Shown here: piece after piece, positions 1-7,064 of the stretch
Layout: each line of letters starts with the position of its first letter
Position numbering within the stretch: the first letter of the stretch is position 1
From: Agromyces ramosus
Lineage (GTDB): Bacteria; Actinomycetota; Actinomycetes; Actinomycetales; Microbacteriaceae
Assembly: GCF_004216665.1 (NCBI RefSeq)
Contig: NZ_SGWY01000002.1
Span: forward strand, 100,685 to 164,684
Length of the DNA stretch: 64,000 nucleotides
Direction: 5' to 3'
Program-made: the position numbers and the translations under genes
The notes under the pieces: model-generated
The model's input: the letters and a program-made list of their open reading frames with translations, nothing else
Databases searched by the model: none
Told to the model about the DNA's origin: nothing

Positions 1-2
1 AT

Positions 3-749
3 CCGCTCCGGCAGTCGTTCATCGACCTGCGCGACGGGTTCGCCTACCTGCTGCGAACGCGGTGGCTGTTCGCGACGCTCGTGTTCTCGATCATCCTCGT
101 CTTCCTCATCATGGGGCCGATCGAAGTGCTGCTGCCCTTCGCCGTGAAGGACCAGACCGGCGGGGGAGCCGGCGCGTTCGCGCTCGCGCTCGGCGCGTTC
201 GGCCTGGGCGGGGCGGTCGGCTCGCTCACCGTCGCGTCGCTCCGGATCCCGCGGCGCTATCTCACGCTCATGATCCTGGCGTGGGGCGTCGGGTGCGTCC
301 CGCTCGCGATCATCGGGCTCACCTCGTGGCTGTGGGTCATGGTGGTCGCGCTCTTCATCGTGGGCGTGCTGTTCGACGGCGCCCAGGTGGTGTGGGGCAC
401 GCTGCTCCAGCGGCGAGTGCCGCCGTCGATGCTCGGACGCGTCTCGAGCCTCGACTTCTTCGTCTCGCTCGCGCTCATGCCGATCTCGATGGCCGTGGCC
501 GGTCCCGTCGGCGAGACGATCGGGCTCGCGCCGGCGTTCCTCATCGCGGGGCTCGTGCCGCCGTTCCTCGCCTTCGCGACGCTCGCGATCGCCCGGCTCG
601 GCGAGGACGAGCTCGCGCATCCGCTCGACGGACTCGCGGATGCCACGACGGTGACCGGCGCCGAGGTCGCCGCCGGATTCGAACCACCCGCCGACGAGGA
701 GCACCCGCGGGCTGACCTGCGGCCCCGTGTCGACCCCGAGCCGGGCTGA
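3..749 (+). CDS. MFS transporter, C-terminal part (5' end outside window)
   Basis: The reading frame is open from the window edge, so the start and first half are missing and only about 248 residues are visible. They contain several 18-22 residue hydrophobic stretches separated by short basic loops, and end in a hydrophilic acidic tail of about 45 residues. The loop after the third visible helix and the glycine-rich helix starting GAFGLGGAVGSL fit the second half of a 12-helix major facilitator of the MFS_3 (enterobactin-exporter-like) type. It probably exports a small molecule by proton antiport, but the substrate cannot be read from the sequence. Confidence 0.8.
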   Translation, partial: PLRQSFIDLRDGFAYLLRTRWLFATLVFSIILVFLIMGPIEVLLPFAVKDQTGGGAGAFALALGAFGLGGAVGSLTVASLRIPRRYLTLMILAWGVGCVPLAIIGLTSWLWVMVVALFIVGVLFDGAQVVWGTLLQRRVPPSMLGRVSSLDFFVSLALMPISMAVAGPVGETIGLAPAFLIAGLVPPFLAFATLAIARLGEDELAHPLDGLADATTVTGAEVAAGFEPPADEEHPRADLRPRVDPEPG

Positions 750-825
750 GCCCTTCCCACTGCAACCCCTCGACGTCGCAGAGGGGCTGTGGAAGCGTGG
801 CGACTACGGACAGGAAGGGGCCGAC

Positions 826-1218
826 GTGGTCACCATCAAGGATGCATTCCCCGGTTTCAGCGTGAACGACATCGCCGCCGCGCGCGCGTTCTACGGCACG
901 AAGCTCGGGCTTCGTGTCGAGGACGGGTCGATGGGCGACCTGCAGGTCACCCTGCCATCGGGGCAGAACGTCTTCGTCTACCCGAAGGACAACCACGAAC
1001 CGGCGACGTTCACGATCCTGAATCTCGTCGTCCCCGACATCGACCGTGCGGTGGACGAGCTCAACGACGCCGGCGTCGAGACCAAGATCTACTCGGGCGA
1101 TCAGGACTTCGGCACCGACGAGCGCGGGATCGCGCGCAGTTCGTCCGCCAACCCCGGTCCGAACATCGCGTGGTTCCGCGATCCCGCCGGGAACGTGATC
1201 AGCGTCATCGAGGGCTGA
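826..1218 (+). CDS. VOC/glyoxalase-family protein
   Basis: This is a 130-residue single-domain protein. It has the vicinal-oxygen-chelate pattern of two beta-alpha-beta-beta-beta halves, starting with FSVNDIAAARAFYGTKLGL and ending with WFRDPAGNVISVIEG. VOC proteins bind a divalent metal and act as glyoxalases, dioxygenases or drug-binding proteins, and nothing here identifies the substrate. I chose the GTG at 826 because AGGAAGGGG lies just upstream. An upstream GTG at 727 is in frame but would begin inside the previous gene. It follows the MFS gene by 76 bases. Confidence 0.82.
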   Translation: MVTIKDAFPGFSVNDIAAARAFYGTKLGLRVEDGSMGDLQVTLPSGQNVFVYPKDNHEPATFTILNLVVPDIDRAVDELNDAGVETKIYSGDQDFGTDERGIARSSSANPGPNIAWFRDPAGNVISVIEG

Positions 1219-1223
1219 TCGGC

Positions 1224-1289
1224 GCACGGGTGGTCGAGCGGCGCCCGACGACTCTGCCGCACGGGTGGTGAGCGGCGCGCCGGACGACT
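1224..1289. repeat. Imperfect direct repeat, about 30 bp, two copies
   Basis: Bases 1224-1253 and 1259-1289 are near-identical copies starting GCACGGGTGGT and ending GACGACT, separated by 5 bases. They fill the gap between two convergent genes, and the second copy contains the rmuC stop codon. It looks like a small local duplication; no function is evident. Confidence 0.6.
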
Positions 1290-2718
1290 ATTCGGTCGCG
1301 CCCTCGCCGACCTCGAGCTGCCGGCGGATCTCCGGGTCGAGTTCGAGCAGGGATTCGCCGTCGGCGTGGCGCGCATCGAACTCGTCGGCGACGACCGCCT
1401 CAGTGACCTCGGGCGCCGTGAGTCGCCGGGGCTGCTCGTGCACCGCCGCGGGGGCCGCGAGCAGCGAGACCTTGGTCTCGTCGATGCCGGGAAACTGGCG
1501 GGCGGTCACGAGCACGCGTGACTCGAGGGAGTTCGCGAACTTGTTGTAGCTGTCGACCGTGCGCTCGATCGCCTTGCGGAGGCCCTCGGCATGGCCGGCG
1601 AGTGTGCCGATGCGCTGGTAGAGGGTGTTGCCGAGATCGAAGAGCTTCTTCGCCTCGTCGGTCACGGCCTGCTGCTGCCAGGTGAACGCGACCGTCTTGA
1701 GCACGGCCCAGAGGTTCACCGGGGAGGCGAGCGCCACCCGCTTGCCGAACGCGTAGTCGAGCAGTGAGGGATCGGCCTCGAGCGCCGATGACAGCAGGGA
1801 CTCGCTCGGGATGAAGGCGATCACGAACTCGGGGCTCGCGTCGAGTCCCTCCCAGTAGGTCTTCTTGGCGAGTGCGTCGATGTGACTGCGCACGGCCCGC
1901 ACGTGCCGTGCGATGAGCTCCTTGCGCCGCGCGCCCTCCTCGCCCGTGGCCGTGAACGGGATCTGGCTCGCCTCGAGGTAGTGCTCGAGCGGCACCTTCG
2001 CGTCGAGCGGGATCGACTTGCTGCCGGGGAGCCGCACGACCATGTCGGGCCGGCCCGAGCCGGCGTCGGTCACGATGCTCTGCTGCGTGTAGAAGTCGAC
2101 GTACTGGGTGAGCCCCGCCGCCTCGACCACGCGACGCAGCTGGGTCTCGCCCCACACCCCGCGAGTGCTGTTGGATCGCAGGGCCGACGCGAGCGACTCC
2201 GTCGTGGCACGGAGCTCCGCATCGGAGAGCTGCGCCTGCTTCAGCTGCTGGGCGATCGAGCCGTACTGCTCACTGCGCTGCCGCTCGAGTTCGGTGACCT
2301 TCACGTGCATGGTCTGCAGCGTCTCGCGCACCGGGCTCAGCGCTTCGAGCACGGCGCTCTCGCGCTTCGCCCGCGCCTCACGCTCCGCCTGGTCGCTGCG
2401 CTGCTGCTCGACCAGGTCGCGGTAGCGGGCCCGGTGCTCCTCGATCTGGTGCTCGAGGCCCTCTGCGGTCGACACGGCCGACGCGAGGTCGGCCTGCAGG
2501 CGCGCGCGCGCCTCCTGCTCCTGCGCGCGCAGCTCGGCCATCGCGGCCGCCTCGGCCGCCCGGACCTCGACCAGCTGCGCCTGGTGGCGCGCCTCGATGA
2601 GCGCCGGGTCGTCGCCGACGGAACCGACGGCCGCACGCCGTGCCGAAAGGACCGCGACGACCAGGCCGCCGACGACGGCGCCGATGACGAGGCCCACGAG
2701 GAGTGCGAGGAGATCCAT
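1288..2718 (-). CDS. rmuC: DNA recombination protein RmuC family
   Basis: This is a 476-residue protein. It begins with one membrane helix (about residues 2-25), followed by a long charged coiled coil (about 35-150, rich in Ala, Glu, Arg and Gln). The conserved RmuC domain comes next, with stretches such as GVWGETQLRRVVEAAGL, RPDMVVRLPG and IPLDAKVPL. RmuC-family proteins limit inversions and recombination at inverted repeats, and the domain is nuclease-like. I chose the ATG at 2718 because it places the membrane helix at the N-terminus. An in-frame extension to 2796 adds an arginine-rich, unlikely leader. The C-terminal 50 residues are variable and acidic. Confidence 0.9.
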   Translation of the reverse strand: MDLLALLVGLVIGAVVGGLVVAVLSARRAAVGSVGDDPALIEARHQAQLVEVRAAEAAAMAELRAQEQEARARLQADLASAVSTAEGLEHQIEEHRARYRDLVEQQRSDQAEREARAKRESAVLEALSPVRETLQTMHVKVTELERQRSEQYGSIAQQLKQAQLSDAELRATTESLASALRSNSTRGVWGETQLRRVVEAAGLTQYVDFYTQQSIVTDAGSGRPDMVVRLPGSKSIPLDAKVPLEHYLEASQIPFTATGEEGARRKELIARHVRAVRSHIDALAKKTYWEGLDASPEFVIAFIPSESLLSSALEADPSLLDYAFGKRVALASPVNLWAVLKTVAFTWQQQAVTDEAKKLFDLGNTLYQRIGTLAGHAEGLRKAIERTVDSYNKFANSLESRVLVTARQFPGIDETKVSLLAAPAAVHEQPRRLTAPEVTEAVVADEFDARHADGESLLELDPEIRRQLEVGEGATE

Positions 2719-2889
2719 GACGTCAGTGTCGCAGCGGCATCCGACATCGCTCGGGAGGCGCCGCGCGTTGCGCCACTTCCGCAGCCCACGCGCCACCTCG
2801 ATCGGCGCAGTGGGCGCCGAACCGGCGCAACGGCGACGGCACCGCGGCCCGCCCGGCCCGACCGGGCCGCAGTGGGCGGCGCGATGTCG

Positions 2890-3507
2890 CTACTGCAGCG
2901 CCATGGGCCCGTGCTCGGCACGGCGCTCCCGCGTCGCGACCGGACCGATCGCGCCGAACGGGACGCGGGTGATGTGCGCGAGGCGATCGACGTCCTCGGC
3001 CTCGTGCCGCTTCGCCGCATGCACGATGATCGCGGCGCACGCCTCGGCGTCGGCGAGCGCGTCGTGGTGCGAGAAGTCCTCGAAGCCGGCCGCCATCGCC
3101 GCGACCGGGAGGCGGTAGGAGTCGAGGTGATAGGTCTTGCGGGCGACCTGCAGGCTGCAGAGGGAGCGGAAGTCGGGAACCTCGAGCCCCACCGCCTCGG
3201 AGGTCTTCGCGATCACGGCCATGTCGAACCCCGCGTTGTGGGCGACGAGCACGTCGCGCTCGGCGAACTCGCGCAGGGCAGGAAGGTGCTCGGCCCAGCC
3301 GGGCGCATCCGCCACCATCTCGGGCGTGATGCCGTGGATGCGGATGTTCCACTCGGAGAAGTCGTTGTGAGGGAACGGCGGCCTGATGTACCAGTGCACG
3401 CGGTCGACGACCCGGCCGTCTCGCACCTTCACCAGTCCCACGGAGCAGGCCGACGCGCTCGACGGGTTGGCGGTTTCGAAGTCGATCGCGGTGAAGTCCA
3501 CTGGCAC
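2890..3507 (-). CDS. DnaQ-like 3'-5' exonuclease (DEDDh)
   Basis: This is a 205-residue protein of the DEDDh exonuclease superfamily, related to the DNA polymerase III epsilon subunit. Exo I is DFETA (Asp9, Glu11), Exo II is the HNAGFDMAVI segment, and Exo III is HHDALADAEA, supplying the histidine and last aspartate. All acidic metal ligands appear intact, so it is probably active on DNA or RNA 3' ends, in proofreading or repair. The start is GTG at 3507, six bases before another GTG; both put Exo I at the extreme N-terminus. The reading frame stays open far upstream, but that part is arginine-rich shadow sequence. Confidence 0.88.
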   Translation of the reverse strand: MPVDFTAIDFETANPSSASACSVGLVKVRDGRVVDRVHWYIRPPFPHNDFSEWNIRIHGITPEMVADAPGWAEHLPALREFAERDVLVAHNAGFDMAVIAKTSEAVGLEVPDFRSLCSLQVARKTYHLDSYRLPVAAMAAGFEDFSHHDALADAEACAAIIVHAAKRHEAEDVDRLAHITRVPFGAIGPVATRERRAEHGPMALQ

Positions 3508-3661
3508 GCGAGCATCGTCGCACGCGGCTCCGACACGGCCGGGCGCGCCGCCGGGCGCGTCGGCGATCGGCCGGGAACGGTTGACGGATGGCTCGGGCGG
3601 GCGTGGAATGGCTGCGGGAGCGCCCCTGCCGACGAGCGCGCCGCGAAGGTGAGGAGACCGG

Positions 3662-3988
3662 ATGACCGAGCTGCCCGCACCGGTGGAGGAGGCGTTCGCG
3701 GCCACGAACGGCGGCGATCTCGGGCGGTTCGTCGCGGCGTTCGCTGCCGACGGCGTGATCGACGACTGGGGCCGCGAGTTCCGAGGGCACGAGGAGATCG
3801 CAGGCTGGAGCCGTCGCGAGTCGATCGGCGTGCAGCAGACCTTCTCGGTGACCGACGTGCGCCAGGGCGACGGCGAGGTCGTCGTGATCGCCGACGTCGG
3901 CGGCGGCGGGTTCAACGGCCCGTCGACGTTCACGTTCCGGCTCGCGCCCGACGGGGCGTCCATCGAGCGCATGACGATCACGGCATGA
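3662..3988 (+). CDS. SnoaL-like / NTF2-fold small protein
   Basis: This is a 108-residue single domain. A helical N-terminus (PVEEAFAATNGGDLGRFVAA) is followed by short beta strands, a typical SnoaL-like cone. Such proteins are isomerases, hydrolases or ligand-binding chaperones, and the substrate is not predictable. The stop overlaps the ATG of the methyltransferase that follows (ATGA), so the two are probably co-translated and may act in one reaction. Confidence 0.78.
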   Translation: MTELPAPVEEAFAATNGGDLGRFVAAFAADGVIDDWGREFRGHEEIAGWSRRESIGVQQTFSVTDVRQGDGEVVVIADVGGGGFNGPSTFTFRLAPDGASIERMTITA

Positions 3989-4776
3989 ACGAGGCAGGCG
4001 GCACCCGGGCGCCCGACGAGGGCCTCGTCGTCGACCCCTCCGACCCCGCGACGATGCGGAGTGCCCGCTCGTTCGGTGCAGCGGCATCCGTGTACCACCA
4101 GGCCCGCCCCGGCTACCCGGTCTCGGCCATCGCGTGGCTCGTCGGCGACGCCGTGCGGGTGCTCGACCTGGGAGCCGGCACGGGCAAGCTCACCGAGGCG
4201 CTCGTGGCGCTCGACCGCGACGTCATCGCCGTCGACCCCGTCGAGGAGATGCTCGAGGAGCTCGAGGTGGCCGTGCCGGGCGTGCCGCGCATCCTCGGCA
4301 CGGCCGAGGACATCCCCATCGAGGACGACTCGGTCGACGCGGTGGTCGCGGGCCAGGCGTGGCACTGGTTCCAGCCCGATCGCGCCGTGCCCGAGATCGC
4401 GCGCGTGCTGAAGCCGGGCGGCGTGCTCGGGCTCGTGTGGAACAGCCGCGACACCGGTGTCGGCTGGCTGCGCGAGGCGGGCGAGATCATGCACGAGCGC
4501 CACGACGCGAGCGCCACGTTCGAGGGCTACGTGAAGATCGGCCCGCCGTTCGGCGAGATCGAGGAGCACACGGTCGAGTGGAGCGAGCGGATGTCGCGCG
4601 AGCGCTTCCTCGACCTCGTGCGGTCGCGGAGTCACTTCATCACGGCGTCGGCCTCGGAGCGGGCGTCGACGATCGCGTCGCTCGAGACCCTGCTCCGGAC
4701 GCATCCCGACGTGGCCGGCGCCGAGGAGCTCGCCGTGCCCTACGTCACGCGCTGCTTCCGCTCGCGCCTGGCGTGA
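3985..4776 (+). CDS. Class I SAM-dependent methyltransferase
   Basis: This is a 263-residue protein with a Methyltransf_11-type Rossmann domain. Motif I is VLDLGAGTGKL (about residues 53-63), the acidic loop is IAVDPVEEML, and the post-I/IV region is DAVVAGQAWHWF followed by VLKPGGVLGLVWN. The AWHWF signature is common in small-molecule methyltransferases of the UbiE/Tam type. Its ATG overlaps the stop of the SnoaL-like gene by four bases. The substrate is unknown. The gene is convergent with the caspase-like gene, with 13 bases between stops. Confidence 0.87.
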   Translation: MNEAGGTRAPDEGLVVDPSDPATMRSARSFGAAASVYHQARPGYPVSAIAWLVGDAVRVLDLGAGTGKLTEALVALDRDVIAVDPVEEMLEELEVAVPGVPRILGTAEDIPIEDDSVDAVVAGQAWHWFQPDRAVPEIARVLKPGGVLGLVWNSRDTGVGWLREAGEIMHERHDASATFEGYVKIGPPFGEIEEHTVEWSERMSRERFLDLVRSRSHFITASASERASTIASLETLLRTHPDVAGAEELAVPYVTRCFRSRLA

Positions 4777-4789
4777 CCGCGCGCCGGGG

Positions 4790-7018
4790 TCACGTCTCCA
4801 GGAGGTCGGCCGTCGCCCGCAGGATCGCGACCACCGCGGCGGTGCGACGGTCGTCGTCGAGGGGCGCCGGTGCCTTGCCGTCTCCGGCGGGGCCGGTCTC
4901 GCCGATCGGCGCGGCCGTCGACGGGGTGAGCAGCGGCCGCGCACCGAGCGAGTCGTCGCCGTGGTACTCGGGCGTCTGCCGGCGCCCCGGGCCGAGGATC
5001 TCGACGACCGATCGCACGAACGCGCGATTCGAAACGGTGCCGACGCCGGAGGTCAGGAGCGGCAGTGCCGCGCGGGTGAAGTCGCCCTGCCCGTTCGACT
5101 CCCATGCCACCTCGGTCGCCTTGCAGGCGCTCACCAGGACCTCGCGGCGGACGCCCGCGCTGCGCGGCACCGCGACCGGCGGCGTCTCGGAAGCCAGCAC
5201 CGCCTTCATCGCCGCCTGCCGGAGCTCGCTCGCGCCGCCCGGCTCGGAGGCGCCGCGATCGGCGCGATAGGCCGTGCGGTCGCGGTCGGTGAGCGGGGCC
5301 AGTCGGGGACGGCTGCCCGCCGTGCGCTGCGGCAGGGGGGTCGGAGCGCGGTTGGCGGAGCCTGAATGGCAGCTGTCGAAGAAGGCGGTCAGGCTCACGC
5401 CGTCGGGGATCACGTCCCAGATGCGGGCGAGGTCGTCGTCGATCACGAGGCGCCCCGTCCCGCGGAAGTCCACCGGGCAGAGCGCTTCGTCGCTCGCGAC
5501 GTCGCCGTCGTCCTCGTCGGCGTCGAGGTCGGGCACGAAGGTGCCGTGGCCCGAGTACTGCACGGCGAGCACGTCGCCCGGCGCGGACTCGCTCACGAGG
5601 TCGAGGATCGCGCGCAGGATGCCGTCGCGCGTGGCGTCGCCGTCGATGAGCTCCGTGACGTCGAAGCCCTGCTCGCGGAACGCGGCCGCCCACGCCTTCG
5701 CATCGGCGACGCATCCCTGGAGGCGGTCGCCCTCGTCGACGTACCGGTCGATGCCGATGCAGAGGGCGCGTCGGACGCCGCCCGGCGAGCCGGCCTCCCG
5801 TGAGCCGCTCGCGGGGGCGGGCGCCGGCGCGGCGGCGTCGCCGACCGCCGACCAGGGGTGCACCTCGCGTCCGCGCTCGCCGGCCGGGAACCTCGTCACC
5901 GTGGCCCTGCCCGAGACGCGCTTCGCGACGCTCTCCATCGTCGGCGCGTCATCGTCGAACCCGCCGTGCGAGGTCGCCGTGCTCGTCGAGCGCGCGCCGG
6001 TGTCGAGCGGTGCGAGCACGAGGTCGGCTCGGCGCTGGGGACTCGTGAAGAACGGCCCGAGCGCGGCATCCGTCGTGAGGTGCTTCTCCAGCCCGAGGAT
6101 CGGCGTCGACTTCTGCGGTTCGAACGAGGCCGAGACCAGGTAGAGCAGCGACTTGTTGTAGATGTGGGCGCAGTTGTCGTCGCGTTCGGTGTCGTCGTCC
6201 ATGTCGAACACCGCGAGGCGCCCGATGCCGCCCGACCGCGCCGGCCCGAGCAGCTTCGCGTTGAACGTGTCGACCCGCACGGCGGGGGCGAGGAAGCTCA
6301 CCGTCTCGAAGCTCGGGATCGGGTGCCGCTCCTGCCCGAGCGCGCGCGGGATGAAGTGCGAGTGGAAGATCGAGCCCGCGCTGTGGCCGACCGCGTGCAC
6401 GGTGACCTCATCGGGATGGGCGGCGATCCACGCTCCGAGCGCGGCGGCGAACCTCGCGCCGCCGCCCCCGTCGACGGATGCCGCGGCCGCATCGACCTTC
6501 ATGTCGTTCCAGATGCCGCCCCCGCCCAGCAGGCGGGCTGCCGTTTCGAGGAAACCGTCCTTGGCCTCGTCGAGCCATCCGCGCCGGCCACCCGTCGTCC
6601 AGCGCCGGAGCGCATCCCAGAGCGCCGTGCCGAACGCCGTCTGCCAGACGAAGTGGATGGGGTAGACGCCGTTCTCCTTCCACCAGTCGACCTGCTGCCG
6701 GGCGATCTCGAAGCCGGACTGCTTGTCGACGAGGCCGCCGTGGGCGTAGATCACGATCGGGACGGGTCCCGGAGCGTGTTCCGCGACGAACGCCGGCAGG
6801 TGGGTCTCGAAGATCGCCGCGACGTCGGCGTCCGTCGTCGTGAACTCCTCGACCGACCGCGGCTCGTCGACGGCCGTCGAGGACAGCCCGCCGTCGTCGA
6901 GGAGGATGACGTGCGGGCGCAGCGCGGCGAGCTCGTCCTTCGTGAACGCGTGTCCGCCTCCCCTCGGGGCGGCCGTGCGGACCTCGGGAGCAGGGCTCGG
7001 GGGGCGGATGCCGGTCAT
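4790..7018 (-). CDS. Alpha/beta-hydrolase fused to caspase-like protease (peptidase C14 fold)
   Basis: This 742-residue protein carries two catalytic modules. Residues about 70-360 form an alpha/beta-hydrolase: strand-turn IVIYAHGGL, nucleophile elbow GHSAG with Ser213, a likely Asp near 250 and His351 in SHGGFDDD. A Pro/Ala/Gly-rich hinge (about 380-412) leads to a caspase-like domain from about 415. There RRALCIGIDRY starts the first strand, SGHG carries His491 and FDSCHSG carries Cys550. The dyad is complete, so it is probably an active clan-CD protease. ATG 7018 has AGAGGAC upstream. It lies 46 bases downstream of the CHAT gene on the same strand, so the two are probably co-transcribed. 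Such protease pairs occur in bacterial conflict and regulated-death systems; the role here is inference. Confidence 0.88.
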   Translation of the reverse strand: MTGIRPPSPAPEVRTAAPRGGGHAFTKDELAALRPHVILLDDGGLSSTAVDEPRSVEEFTTTDADVAAIFETHLPAFVAEHAPGPVPIVIYAHGGLVDKQSGFEIARQQVDWWKENGVYPIHFVWQTAFGTALWDALRRWTTGGRRGWLDEAKDGFLETAARLLGGGGIWNDMKVDAAAASVDGGGGARFAAALGAWIAAHPDEVTVHAVGHSAGSIFHSHFIPRALGQERHPIPSFETVSFLAPAVRVDTFNAKLLGPARSGGIGRLAVFDMDDDTERDDNCAHIYNKSLLYLVSASFEPQKSTPILGLEKHLTTDAALGPFFTSPQRRADLVLAPLDTGARSTSTATSHGGFDDDAPTMESVAKRVSGRATVTRFPAGERGREVHPWSAVGDAAAPAPAPASGSREAGSPGGVRRALCIGIDRYVDEGDRLQGCVADAKAWAAAFREQGFDVTELIDGDATRDGILRAILDLVSESAPGDVLAVQYSGHGTFVPDLDADEDDGDVASDEALCPVDFRGTGRLVIDDDLARIWDVIPDGVSLTAFFDSCHSGSANRAPTPLPQRTAGSRPRLAPLTDRDRTAYRADRGASEPGGASELRQAAMKAVLASETPPVAVPRSAGVRREVLVSACKATEVAWESNGQGDFTRAALPLLTSGVGTVSNRAFVRSVVEILGPGRRQTPEYHGDDSLGARPLLTPSTAAPIGETGPAGDGKAPAPLDDDRRTAAVVAILRATADLLET

Positions 7019-7064
7019 GATCGTGTCCTCTCGGCTGGTGGCAGGTGCATGGTGGACGTGAGGG

